A stretch of 25,224 bases of DNA from Bordetella parapertussis (GCA_945883145.1 CAMCXB010000035.1:1-25224), one strand, 5' to 3'. Counted from the stretch's first letter, positions 1 through 8,389 are shown. Program-made: numbers and translations. The notes: generated from the sequence alone by a model not told the origin.

Positions 1-2098
1 AAGCTTCGAAATTCGCTGCCATTGGTTTGTACAATGGATCACCTGCGTTTTGTGTATCAACGACTTTTGCCATGCGTTGCAATGTTTCAGTCACTTGTGC
101 TTCAGTGACTACGCCATGCAACAACCAGTTAGCAATGTGTTGACTTGAAATACGCAGGGTAGCGCGATCTTCCATTAAGCCGACGTTATGTATATCAGGT
201 ACCTTAGAACATCCCACGCCCTGATCAATCCAGCGTACGACATAGCCCAGTATGCCTTGTGCATTGTTATCTAGTTCTTGTTGAATATCTGCTGCTGACC
301 AGTTTGGTTTATCTACAACTGGAACTTGTAATAAGCCATTTAAGAGTTTGTCGATTTCAGCTTGAGTATAAACTTTGGCTAATTCTTTTTGTATATCGAA
401 TACATTGACTTGATGATAATGCAGCGCATGTAGGGTAGCGGCGGTTGGTGATGGTACCCATGCAGTATTCGCACCAGATTTAGGATGAGCTATCTTCTGT
501 TCTAACATAGCTGCCATCATGTCGGGCATAGCCCACATACCTTTACCAATTTGCGCGCGACCACTCAGACCGCACGATAAGCCAACTAATACATTGCTGC
601 GCTCATAAGAAGTCAGCCAAGTGCTAGTTTTCATATCACCTTTACGCAACATAGCGCCAGCACGCATACCGGTATGCATTTCATCGCCAGTACGATCTAA
701 GAAGCCTGTGTTTATGAAAGCGACACGAGCACGTGCTTCGTTGATACATGCTTTTAAATTGATGCTAGTACGCCGCTCTTCATCCATGATACCGAGCTTA
801 ACGGTGTTAGCAGGCAGTCCAAGTAATTCTTCTACACGTGTAAATAATTCACAAGCAAAAGCTACTTCAGCAGGGCCATGCATTTTTGGTTTTACGATGT
901 AGACTGAGCCAGTACGTGAATTACCTAACTTTTGTTCTTTGCTACGACGTAAGTCATGTAATGCAATCGTGACTGTGACAAGAGCATCCAATATGCCTTC
1001 AGGGATTTCACGGCCATCTTCTAACAGAATGGCTGGATTCGTCATCAAGTGACCAACATTACGTAAGAAAAGTAATGAACGGCCATGTAAAGTAACTACG
1101 CCATCCTTTGCGCCCTGCGCGCCTGCACCAGCAGTGTATTGACGATCTGCATTTAAGGTGCGATCAAAACTTTTACCACCTTTACTGAATTTTTCAACTA
1201 GCGTACCTTTTAAAATGCCTAGCCAGTTCTTATAGCCTACGACCTTGTCATCGGCATCCACTGCAGCGATTGAATCTTCTAAGTCTAAGATATTAGACAA
1301 AGCGGATTCAATCACGAGATCAGCAATACCTGCTGCATCCGTTTTACCGATGAGGTGGTTGCGATCAATTTGTATATCAATATGCAGACCATTATTAACC
1401 AATAGTACAGAAGTTGGATGATCTGCTGAGCCTTGATAGCCTACAAATTTTGACGTATCTGCCAATGTAGTGAAGCTGCCATCCTTGAGTGTGACAGTAA
1501 GTTGGCCGTCTTTGATTTGATAGCTAGTGGCATCGCTATGCGATCCTTTTGCTAGTGCAGCCGCTTGATCTAAAAATGCACGCACATAAGCAATCACTTT
1601 GGTACCACGGATAGGATTGTATGCACCAGCGCGTGTTGCGCCGTCGGCTTCAGAAATTACATCAGTACCGTATAAAGCATCGTACAGTGAGCCCCAACGT
1701 GCATTCGCTGCATTTAATGCATAACGCCCATTCAAAACAGGAACAACTAATTGTGGACCAGCTTGTAAAGCCAATTCAGCATCTACATTCGTGGTGGTAG
1801 CAGTAACATCTTTAGGCTGAGGAACGAGGTAGCCTATGCTGGTTAAAAATGTTCTGTAGGCAGGAATATCAGTGACAGGACCAGGATGTGCGCTATGCCA
1901 TTTATCTAGTTCTAGTTGTAGGCGATCACGTTCAGCGAGTAAAGCAGCATTCTTAGGTGCGAGGTCATGGGCTATCGTATCAAAGCCTTTCCAAAATGCT
2001 GAGCTATCTAAGCCTGTTCCTGGCAATACTTCTTGATCGATGAATTGTTGAAGAACAGTGGCGACTTGAAGTCGGTTAACTTGCGTGCGTTGTGTCAT
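1..2098 (-). CDS. glcB: Malate synthase G, C-terminus cut off by window edge
   Basis: Condenses glyoxylate with acetyl-CoA to give malate and CoA in the cytoplasm, the entry of glyoxylate into central metabolism. The reading frame is open from an ATG at 2098 to the window edge, giving 699 codons. Visible family motifs include GRSLLFLRNVGHLM (substrate-binding Arg), GIMDEERRTS (metal-binding Glu), GFLDRTGDEMHTG (metal-binding Asp) and GCSKVPD followed by LMEDRATLR. The Asp of that last motif, residue 644, corresponds to the catalytic base Asp631 of E. coli GlcB. The visible end, QNAGDPLYKPMA, lies near the C-terminus in homologues, so roughly 30-40 residues are missing. An AAGG about ten bases upstream can serve as ribosome binding site. 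A haloacid dehalogenase gene lies 63 bp upstream on the same strand and may be co-transcribed. The long single-chain G isoform is clear; the shorter A isoform is excluded by length and motifs. Confidence 0.97.
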   Translation of the reverse strand, partial: MTQRTQVNRLQVATVLQQFIDQEVLPGTGLDSSAFWKGFDTIAHDLAPKNAALLAERDRLQLELDKWHSAHPGPVTDIPAYRTFLTSIGYLVPQPKDVTATTTNVDAELALQAGPQLVVPVLNGRYALNAANARWGSLYDALYGTDVISEADGATRAGAYNPIRGTKVIAYVRAFLDQAAALAKGSHSDATSYQIKDGQLTVTLKDGSFTTLADTSKFVGYQGSADHPTSVLLVNNGLHIDIQIDRNHLIGKTDAAGIADLVIESALSNILDLEDSIAAVDADDKVVGYKNWLGILKGTLVEKFSKGGKSFDRTLNADRQYTAGAGAQGAKDGVVTLHGRSLLFLRNVGHLMTNPAILLEDGREIPEGILDALVTVTIALHDLRRSKEQKLGNSRTGSVYIVKPKMHGPAEVAFACELFTRVEELLGLPANTVKLGIMDEERRTSINLKACINEARARVAFINTGFLDRTGDEMHTGMRAGAMLRKGDMKTSTWLTSYERSNVLVGLSCGLSGRAQIGKGMWAMPDMMAAMLEQKIAHPKSGANTAWVPSPTAATLHALHYHQVNVFDIQKELAKVYTQAEIDKLLNGLLQVPVVDKPNWSAADIQQELDNNAQGILGYVVRWIDQGVGCSKVPDIHNVGLMEDRATLRISSQHIANWLLHGVVTEAQVTETLQRMAKVVDTQNAGDPLYKPMAANFEA

Positions 2099-2161
2099 GC
2101 GGCAAACCTTAATAAGATGATGTGAAATAAAAAAAATAAATACGTTAAAAAGTAAAAATAA

Positions 2162-2863
2162 TTAATGGCTGCTTATATTTGAATCTGCTATAGATTTTTT
2201 TACATAGGCTAGTAAGTCTTTGAGTGTTTTGCCTTCAGCATCAGGTTTAACACCTAATTCTTCGATTGGCGCTCCTGCACGATTAACCCAGAAGGTGGTG
2301 TAGCCAAACCATGTCGCTCCACATACATCCCATGCATTACTCGAGACGAAGAGAATTTTTTTGGCAGGCAGGCTAAACATATCTGGCCCTAACTGATAAG
2401 CCTCTGGAGCCGTTTTATATTTTTTTACGCTATCGACAGATAGCAAATGACTAAAGATGCCTTGCATACCAGCTGCATTAACTGCCGATTCCAGCATTGG
2501 TGGATTACCATTCGAGAGAATGGCCAGTTTTAAATCCATTTTTTGTAATTGCTTGAGAACTTCTAGATTTTCTGGGAAGGCTTGCAGTTTTGCATATTGC
2601 CCCATCAGTGCATTTTGTGAGTCAAAATCTAGATGCAGGCCTAATTTATTGCAGCTAAAAATAAGCGCATCTTGTGTCACTTCCCATAATGGCTTGTACA
2701 TAGAGCACATGGTTCGTAAGCGGGTGTACTCAATTTGCTTATCTCGCCATAGTGTTGCTAAAGCTTCGCCTTTGTTTGGAAAGAGTTTTTCAGCGAGCGC
2801 GCCGATAGAGTACACATCGAAGAGTGTGCCGTAAGCGTCAAAAGCGATAGCCTGAAATGTCAT
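2162..2863 (-). CDS. Haloacid dehalogenase type II (L-2-haloacid dehalogenase family)
   Basis: A 233-residue cytoplasmic HAD-superfamily hydrolase. The family (EC 3.8.1.2) removes halide from short 2-haloalkanoic acids through an aspartyl-ester intermediate, giving 2-hydroxy acids. All residues expected for the L-DEX type are present: nucleophile Asp9 in FDAYGTLFD, Arg40 in LWRDKQ for substrate carboxylate and halide, Ser117-Asn118 in LSNG, Lys150 in KYKTAPEAY, and Ser175/Asn176/Asp179 in SSNAWD. The WRxKQ-Y signature and length match the type II subfamily rather than phosphatases or phosphoglycolate phosphatase. It lies immediately upstream of glcB on the same strand; haloacetate would yield glycolate, which is oxidised to glyoxylate, the glcB substrate. 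That link is inference. Many such genes have no tested dehalogenase activity, so the physiological substrate is uncertain. Confidence 0.9.
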   Translation of the reverse strand: MTFQAIAFDAYGTLFDVYSIGALAEKLFPNKGEALATLWRDKQIEYTRLRTMCSMYKPLWEVTQDALIFSCNKLGLHLDFDSQNALMGQYAKLQAFPENLEVLKQLQKMDLKLAILSNGNPPMLESAVNAAGMQGIFSHLLSVDSVKKYKTAPEAYQLGPDMFSLPAKKILFVSSNAWDVCGATWFGYTTFWVNRAGAPIEELGVKPDAEGKTLKDLLAYVKKSIADSNISSH

Positions 2864-3030
2864 GATCTTGGTTGTTTACGGAAAGCCGTATTCTTTTATT
2901 AAGTAGGGATGATAATAGAAGTTTAGGTGATTAAATCCTGCATTTTTGTGAACATATTTGTGCGTTTTAGTAAAAGATAGAAGTATTATTCACTGCTTGC
3001 TGAGAATTTAAGCAGGAAAAGGTTAAATAA

Positions 3031-3423
3031 ATGAAAACAATATTGATTTATTTGGTTGGCGTTTGCTGCGCACTGAGTACGACAGTGACTAGTGCAGCGG
3101 AGATTCATGCTCGCTGCACAGCTGAATATGGCGGCAAGACAGCGTATGTGGATGTGCGTCCTACTAGTGATGTGTATGCAATGACGACTAACGATGCCTT
3201 ATCTCCATTTCGCATCTCTGTGCAGTATTTGGCTGAGCGTGAAAAATTGAAAACCTATGTCTATCATGATGCAAAAGAGCGTTATGTTTTGATTCATGCA
3301 GCTGAATACTCACTCACGCAAGCAAACTGTAGTCAGCATTCAAATAATTTTGGTTTGCATAAAATTTATTCAGCACGTATGGAAAAAGAATTATTCCTGC
3401 AATGCATTGCAGTGTGTGAGTGA
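3031..3423 (+). CDS. Small secreted protein of unknown function
   Basis: A 130-residue protein I do not recognise. It starts with a clear Sec signal peptide (Lys2, a hydrophobic core over residues 4-18, probable cleavage near Ala22-Ala23). The predicted mature part is about 107 residues with four cysteines (29, 100, 125, 129), enough for two disulfides in the periplasm. No membrane segment follows the signal peptide. An AGGAAAAGG sequence about ten bases before the ATG is a good ribosome binding site. The stop is 9 bp before the next gene (CapA family, also exported), so the two are probably co-transcribed. The start is divergent from the haloacid dehalogenase gene, with a 167-bp shared intergenic region. 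Confidence 0.75.
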   Translation: MKTILIYLVGVCCALSTTVTSAAEIHARCTAEYGGKTAYVDVRPTSDVYAMTTNDALSPFRISVQYLAEREKLKTYVYHDAKERYVLIHAAEYSLTQANCSQHSNNFGLHKIYSARMEKELFLQCIAVCE

Positions 3424-3432
3424 AAGGCTGCT

Positions 3433-4347
3433 ATGTTAAAAATATTCTTGTGTAGTTTCCTGCTCTTGCTGAGTCAGATCATGCATGCTGAAGAAGCAGA
3501 CATTACGATGTTATTTGTGGGTGATGTGATGCTAGCTGAAAAGCCAGGTCAATTAATTGCTCAAGGTAGAGATCCCTTCCGCTATGTGCAATCTCTTTTT
3601 CGTGCTGCTGATATACGTATAGGCAATCTTGAATGTGCAGTGAGTCACAAAGGAAAAGCCGAAGATAAGACCTATACATTTCGAGCCCATCCACGTGTTA
3701 TCGGGACTCTGAAAAAATACTTTGATGCAGTTTCGGTGGCGAATAATCATGCAGGGGATTTTGGTCCCATTGCCTTTGAAGATATGTTGTATCAGTTAGA
3801 GAAAAAAAAGCTCGCTTATTTTGGTGGTGGTCGCACATTACGTGCTGCACATGAACCATATCTGACCACTATGAAGGGTAAGAAGATTGCAGTCTTAGGT
3901 TATGACGGATTTTTCCCTAGAAGTTTTGAAGCTTTAGAAGATAGAGCTGGTGTGGCTTGGTTAGATGAAGATTTTATCGTCGCAGATATCAAGCGCGCAC
4001 GTGAAGTACATCATGCTGATTGGGTGATTGTATTTCCACATTGGGGTTGGGAATATGAAAAGCTGACTTCATCACAACAGCAAAAATTAGCCCATCTGAT
4101 GATTGATAGTGGCGCAGATGCAGTAGTAGGAGGGCATCCTCATGTCACGCAAAATATTGAACTCTATAAAAACAAACCTATTTTTTATAGTTTGGGAAAT
4201 TTCATATTTAATGGATTTCAGGATGAAGAAACCACAACGGGTTGGATAGCTGTCTTAACTTTAACAAGCCAGTCAGAAGTAAAGTGGAAAATTATTCCCG
4301 TACGCTTAGATCAAGATGGTGTGCCGCGCCCGATAGCGAATAAATAA
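3433..4347 (+). CDS. CapA family exported protein (PGA_cap metallophosphatase fold)
   Basis: A 304-residue protein with an N-terminal signal peptide (hydrophobic residues 4-16, likely cleavage after Ala19), so exported. The rest fits the CapA/PgsA family (PGA_cap domain), a calcineurin-like metallophosphatase fold. Motifs in order: FVGDVMLAEKPG (Asp31), RIGNLECAVS (Asn65, Glu67), VANNHAGDFG (Asn104-Asn105-His106), VFPHWGWEYE (His203), VVGGHPHVTQ (His235, His237) and FYSLGNFIFN. These are the metal-site positions of the family. CapA proteins are linked to poly-gamma-glutamate capsule synthesis in Bacillus, but no capB/capC-like ligase gene is nearby, so a capsule role is not supported. A periplasmic phosphatase-like activity on an unknown substrate is more neutral. 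An AAAGG lies just before the start. The preceding gene, 9 bp upstream, also encodes a secreted protein. Confidence 0.88.
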   Translation: MLKIFLCSFLLLLSQIMHAEEADITMLFVGDVMLAEKPGQLIAQGRDPFRYVQSLFRAADIRIGNLECAVSHKGKAEDKTYTFRAHPRVIGTLKKYFDAVSVANNHAGDFGPIAFEDMLYQLEKKKLAYFGGGRTLRAAHEPYLTTMKGKKIAVLGYDGFFPRSFEALEDRAGVAWLDEDFIVADIKRAREVHHADWVIVFPHWGWEYEKLTSSQQQKLAHLMIDSGADAVVGGHPHVTQNIELYKNKPIFYSLGNFIFNGFQDEETTTGWIAVLTLTSQSEVKWKIIPVRLDQDGVPRPIANK

Positions 4348-4421
4348 TGCAGAGTGATGGGATGAATCACTGGGCTTGAAAGCAGCATTAGTCTGATTTT
4401 TATCATGAACTTGTACTTTGA

Positions 4422-4450
4422 TTGACAAGCCAGTGTGCGCGCTTTATCTT
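4422..4450 (+). promoter_or_regulatory. Sigma70-like promoter for hyi
   Basis: A perfect -35 box TTGACA (4422-4427), a 17-base spacer, and the -10 box TATCTT (4445-4450, four of six consensus bases). The expected transcript would start near 4457, about 50 bases before the TTG start of hyi. Read directly from sequence; activity is inferred. Confidence 0.55.
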
Positions 4451-4508
4451 GCGCATGACTGACGATATCGCTTGATTACTTAATTAACATTTTACGGAGT
4501 CTTTTACT

Positions 4509-5303
4509 TTGCCACAGTTCGCAGCGAATTTAAGTTTGATGTTTAACGAGCATGAATTTTTACAGCGTTTTTCTGCTGCAGCAGATGCTGGTTTTAAAGC
4601 AGTTGAGTTTTTATTCCCGTATGAATATTCAGAGCAAAAATTATCTAGTTTGCTCATGCGCTATCAGTTAGAGAATGTTTTATTTAATTTTCCTGCTGGT
4701 GATTGGGCTGCAGGTGAACGAGGGTTGGCTGCACTACCAGGAAGAGAGGAAGATTTTAAACAAAGCATTACATTAGGTTTGAAATATGCCTTTGCTTTAG
4801 GTACGCGACGTTTACATATGATGGCAGGTGTTATTCCTGAGGGTGCAGATGTAAAGCAATGCGAAGAAGTTTATCTATCCAATTTGCAGTATGCAGCGAA
4901 ACAGCTTGCTAGCTATGGTATTACTTTAATGATAGAGCCGATTAATCAGCGCGATATGCCAGGCTATTTTTTAAGTACACAAGAACAGGCACACGCTTTA
5001 TGTAAAAAATCAGGTGAGTCGAATGTGAAAGTGCAAATGGATTTTTATCATGCGCAAATCACAGAAGGGGATATAGTTACGACGTTACGTCAGCATATTA
5101 ATGAAATCGGCCACATACAAATTGCCGGTGTGCCGGATCGACATGAGCCTATAAATTGTGAGTTGAATTATCCGTATTTATTTAAATTATTAGATGAATT
5201 AGGTTATGGTGGATGGATAGGTTGTGAATATCGTCCGCGAGCTGGAACGATAGAGGGTTTGGGTTGGTTGTTTGGCGACCATGTCATCATCCCTTCAAGA
5301 TAG
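4509..5303 (+). CDS. hyi: Hydroxypyruvate isomerase, TTG start
   Basis: A 264-residue TIM-barrel isomerase of the Hyi/AP-endonuclease-2 family that interconverts hydroxypyruvate and tartronate semialdehyde in the cytoplasm, a step of glyoxylate/glycerate metabolism. The N-terminus PQFAANLSLMF is the family's conserved first strand. Putative metal/catalytic residues are Glu143 (MIEPINQRD), Asp178 (QMDFYHAQ), Gln204 (HIQIAGVPDRHEP) and Glu240 (GCEYRP), matching the spacing in E. coli Hyi. The TTG at 4509 is chosen because GGAG (4496-4499) lies nine bases upstream, and the first in-frame ATG (codon 11) would delete the conserved N-terminus. The usual partners gcl and glxR are not adjacent. It appears to be a single-gene unit with its own promoter. 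Within this family, a 2-keto-myo-inositol-type isomerase is less likely given the close motif fit. Confidence 0.9.
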   Translation: MPQFAANLSLMFNEHEFLQRFSAAADAGFKAVEFLFPYEYSEQKLSSLLMRYQLENVLFNFPAGDWAAGERGLAALPGREEDFKQSITLGLKYAFALGTRRLHMMAGVIPEGADVKQCEEVYLSNLQYAAKQLASYGITLMIEPINQRDMPGYFLSTQEQAHALCKKSGESNVKVQMDFYHAQITEGDIVTTLRQHINEIGHIQIAGVPDRHEPINCELNYPYLFKLLDELGYGGWIGCEYRPRAGTIEGLGWLFGDHVIIPSR

Positions 5304-5518
5304 CAATCTAGGAAGATATTTAAATTATAAATTTAGCAATTTATATTTCAAATTTTTCATCTCCAATGCAGATTATCTTGTAAATATCGTCAGCGAAAAG
5401 TCGATACAGTTAAAGTTAGTGAAGGAATTCATTTTTTAATAGCAATTCGATATCAAGTTTATCTGTGCATGCGTCATAATCCGTTTTAATTGAATACATT
5501 TCAGTAGCTAAGTACTCT

Positions 5519-6565
5519 ATGGCAGAAGCAGAAGAAGAAAAAAAAGACGAACAGGCAGCGGCACCCGCCGAAGGCGAAGCTGCGGCTGCTCCACCGGCCG
5601 ACCCAGCACAGGCGGAAGAAGAACGCGTACCGCCTAAGATTTATAGAAAAGTTTTAGATGACGGTCACGCTGGTGCACACGGTGGTGCTTGGAAAATTGC
5701 GCTAGCCGACATGATGACGGCGATGATGGCATTTTTTTTGCTCATGTGGTTGTTGGGTGCAACGCCAGAAGAACAACGTCAAGGCATTGCTGAATATTTT
5801 CAGCCTTCGGAGCAAACTACATCTTCTGCTGGCGAACTAGGTGGTTCAAATGGCATGTTTGGTGGCCGCTCAATTATTGATCCCGAAACAACACCCGACG
5901 ATCCCAAACAAAGTTCAATGTTGGAACGTGTCACACCGCGTTCCGAGGCCGGTCCCGATGAAAATCAAGGATCGTCGCCCAACGACAAAACGCAGGAAAG
6001 TAAGAATCAAAAAAATCTGACTGAAGAACAAAAACGAGAGATTGCAGCGCAAGCTGAAAAAGAAAAAGTCGATATGTTGGAAAAAGAAGTACAAGAACGT
6101 CTTACGCAAAATGCACAACTGAATGAATTAAAAAGTCAGGTTAACTTCATTCAACAAAAAGATGGACTACGTATAGAAATTATCGACAAAGCGAATTTCT
6201 CTATGTTTGGTAGCGGTGGTGCTGGTATGAATGCCAAAGCGCAGGCGCTGATTCGTGAAATTGGTAAGAGTGTCGCCACCATGCCGAATAAATTATCAGT
6301 AAAAGGGCATACCGACAGTATTCCCTTTACCGATGGTAGTAACCGCAGTAACTGGTCGCTTTCTTTGGAGCGTGCAGAAGCAACAAGAAAAATTTTAGAA
6401 CAAAGCGGTATACCTGCATCGCGTTTTGCACGAATTGAAGGTTTGGCGGATAAAGTACCTTTTAATTCTGGTGATCCTTTGGATCCACGTAATCGACGTA
6501 TGAGTATTACGGTGTTATATAACGATCCACCTCCAGTATCGTCTGCTGCGCCCTCAACACCATAG
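5519..6565 (+). CDS. motB: Flagellar motor stator protein MotB (OmpA-like C-terminus), orphan
   Basis: A 348-residue inner-membrane protein. Residues 1-58 form a long, acidic Ala/Glu/Pro-rich cytoplasmic tail. A single membrane segment over about 59-80 carries the signature ALADMMTAMMAFFLLMWLL, with Asp64 at the position of the proton-accepting Asp32 of E. coli MotB. ATPEEQRQGIAEYFQP follows (plug-like region), then a low-complexity linker and predicted coiled coil (about 165-205). The C-terminal OmpA-like peptidoglycan-binding domain (about 208-336) contains VKGHTDSIPF, NWSLSLERAEATRKIL and NRRMSI. MotB pairs with MotA to form the ion-driven stator. No motA or other flagellar gene is in the window, and no clear ribosome binding site precedes the ATG. 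The three-residue gap to an upstream in-frame stop supports this start. Its stop is 8 bp from the convergent MFS gene. A non-flagellar MotB-like anchor is possible. Confidence 0.88.
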   Translation: MAEAEEEKKDEQAAAPAEGEAAAAPPADPAQAEEERVPPKIYRKVLDDGHAGAHGGAWKIALADMMTAMMAFFLLMWLLGATPEEQRQGIAEYFQPSEQTTSSAGELGGSNGMFGGRSIIDPETTPDDPKQSSMLERVTPRSEAGPDENQGSSPNDKTQESKNQKNLTEEQKREIAAQAEKEKVDMLEKEVQERLTQNAQLNELKSQVNFIQQKDGLRIEIIDKANFSMFGSGGAGMNAKAQALIREIGKSVATMPNKLSVKGHTDSIPFTDGSNRSNWSLSLERAEATRKILEQSGIPASRFARIEGLADKVPFNSGDPLDPRNRRMSITVLYNDPPPVSSAAPSTP

Positions 6566-6573
6566 TTAAGTAG

Positions 6574-7824
6574 CTATGCTTCTTTTGATGGCTGCTTAGT
6601 GTGATGTGGATGGGTTTTAATCATGCCCATATAAATCAGTGCACCTACTAATAAGCTGATAGCAGCTAAATCGAGTGCCCAACTAAATCCTTGTTGCTGA
6701 TCCAAAGTTTGACTCAGCAAGTAAGCTGCTACGGGAGGGCCTGCAATCTGACAGGCACCAAAAGAAGCAGTTAATAAACCTATCATGCTAGCAGCTGATT
6801 GTGGATGCAAATTTCTACCTAGCTGCATCACAAAAAAAGTAATCGCAGTAAAGGGTAGTCCAACTAAGATACTGCCGATTGCAAAGCCTAATAGGTTGGG
6901 CATCCAATTACTTAACACCACGCCCAGTGCTTGCATCACATAACAGACGATTAATAATTGACGTTGATCGATATGGGCAGCAATACGGCTCGATAAAATT
7001 GCACCACACGCAACACCAACACCGAGTATGGGCCAAAATAAATCAGGCCAGATAGAACCCGGTAGTGCAGCACGCGCAATCACAGGTAAAAAAGTCGCAG
7101 TGATAATGTAACCAAATCCTGCTAATCCATAAGCAGCAGTTAAGGCAATTTTTTCACTGTTTGTGCCGCCAGTCAGAGTGATGTGTATTGGTTGATGCGT
7201 GATTTCTGGGCTACTTTCATCATCATGAAAAACACGCCAGACGATCACTGTGACGATTGCAGCGAGTAAGCCAAAGGCACACCAACCTTGCGCGGCATGA
7301 TAATCATAGACCACCATCACGCTAGCAAATAAACCACTCACAGCGATACCCACGCCTGGGCCAGCATAAATAATACCGCCAGTGGTAGAGGCATTCCGTT
7401 GTGCTAAATGCGCAAGACACCAGCTCGATGTGTAAACAAAACCGATTGCCGTCACACTACCAGTGATGAAACGTAAATAAGTCCAACTCACAGAACTGTC
7501 ATTTGCCATTAAGGCAGTTAAGCAAGCTATCGCGATGAGTGCACTTCTCACCATTTGTGCACTGGAGAGGGGACGTAGTTGATAGCGTTTCCATACAATG
7601 GGTTGCAGCATGCATAAAATCGCACCCAATAGATAACCAAAATAATTCGCACTCGCTAACCAACTTGCTTCTTGAAGATTGATGCGTGCTTCATGCAGCA
7701 TCATGGGCATTAAAGGAGTGAAGGCAAATCGCCCCAAACCCATCACCACAGCAAGCGAGAGCATGCCCGCTAGTGCGATACGAAGCGCACTTAATGGTTT
7801 GGTTGGTTGAGTTCTAAATGGCAA
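6574..7824 (-). CDS. YbfB/YjiJ family MFS transporter
   Basis: A 416-residue integral membrane protein with about 12 hydrophobic segments. The N-terminal signature MGLGRFAFTPLMPMML followed by ASWLASANYFGYLLGA is characteristic of the YbfB/YjiJ branch of the major facilitator superfamily (MFS_4). Substrates of this branch are not established, and nothing here fixes one. It is the last gene of a seven-gene minus-strand run, 57 bp after the membrane-anchored hypothetical gene. Its stop codon is only 8 bp from the stop of the convergent motB, leaving no room for a separate terminator, so transcripts may overlap. Confidence 0.88.
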   Translation of the reverse strand: MPFRTQPTKPLSALRIALAGMLSLAVVMGLGRFAFTPLMPMMLHEARINLQEASWLASANYFGYLLGAILCMLQPIVWKRYQLRPLSSAQMVRSALIAIACLTALMANDSSVSWTYLRFITGSVTAIGFVYTSSWCLAHLAQRNASTTGGIIYAGPGVGIAVSGLFASVMVVYDYHAAQGWCAFGLLAAIVTVIVWRVFHDDESSPEITHQPIHITLTGGTNSEKIALTAAYGLAGFGYIITATFLPVIARAALPGSIWPDLFWPILGVGVACGAILSSRIAAHIDQRQLLIVCYVMQALGVVLSNWMPNLLGFAIGSILVGLPFTAITFFVMQLGRNLHPQSAASMIGLLTASFGACQIAGPPVAAYLLSQTLDQQQGFSWALDLAAISLLVGALIYMGMIKTHPHHTKQPSKEA

Positions 7825-7881
7825 GCGACTCTAGCTATCTAATGGCATGGTTGAAATGCGTATGATTGATAATGTTGATTA

Positions 7882-8367
7882 TTAATTCGGTGACTTAGTA
7901 CTTTTTTTACATATACCGCTGATGATGAAAAGTTTTTTATCGCCTGCAATTGCCAGCCATTGTTTGAATTCACCACTTTGTCTATCAATGGTGAAATATT
8001 CACCTTGTATGCTGGTGCCATAACGCGTGAACATAGCTGGCCGACTCACAGTTAAGATTGCGCCATCAATTTTTAGGCTGCCTTTTCTGTTGGCGGAGAT
8101 GGCGAACTCGCCGGTATACCAGCCCGTACCTTCTTCAAAATCTACACCAGCAGGAAGCATGACGCGTGTCACTTCAGGTGGTTGACCTAAGCCATGTATA
8201 GGACGTGCGACTTCGGAATCACAAATCACTTCATAGATTCCTTTATTGCTATAGGCAACGGAGTCTGTCTTATTCGAACCAAAATTAATGAGGCCAGCAA
8301 GTTGCGCTGCTAGGATGCTGAGCACAGCAAGAATGATGACTACGAAAGCTATAAGTAATTTTTGCAT
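7882..8367 (-). CDS. Membrane-anchored periplasmic protein of unknown function
   Basis: A 161-residue protein I do not recognise. The ATG at 8367 is chosen because GGAGG lies six bases upstream; a longer frame reaching to 8454 would run into the phosphatase gene. Residues 4-26 are strongly hydrophobic (an uncleaved anchor or signal peptide), followed by about 130 residues of beta-rich character with two cysteines, near Cys45 and close to the C-terminus in SGICKK, possibly a disulfide. A segment GEYFTIDRQSGEF resembles the F-x-hydrophobic-x-R-x-x-G element in the secreted protein encoded at 8916-9323. It lies 22 bp downstream of the phosphatase gene and is probably co-transcribed with it. Confidence 0.72.
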   Translation of the reverse strand: MQKLLIAFVVIILAVLSILAAQLAGLINFGSNKTDSVAYSNKGIYEVICDSEVARPIHGLGQPPEVTRVMLPAGVDFEEGTGWYTGEFAISANRKGSLKIDGAILTVSRPAMFTRYGTSIQGEYFTIDRQSGEFKQWLAIAGDKKLFIISGICKKSTKSPN

Positions 8368-8389
8368 TTGAATCCTCCGTTTCAGCGCA

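Noticed and set aside
621..902. Open frame on the plus strand opposite glcB
   Set aside because: It lies fully antisense to a well-conserved malate synthase frame and has no recognisable protein features.
2864..3030. Promoter search between the dehalogenase and the small secreted protein gene
   Set aside because: Several AT-rich -10-like words occur, but none has a reasonable -35 partner at 16-18 bases.
5325..5350. AT-rich hairpin after hyi (arms TATAAATT/AATTTATA)
   Set aside because: The stem is all A-T and weak, and no adjacent T tract follows it, so it is not a convincing terminator.
5411..5437. TAAAGTTA resembling a sigma28 flagellar -35 box before motB
   Set aside because: The sequence at the expected -10 distance is T-rich and does not resemble GCCGATAA.
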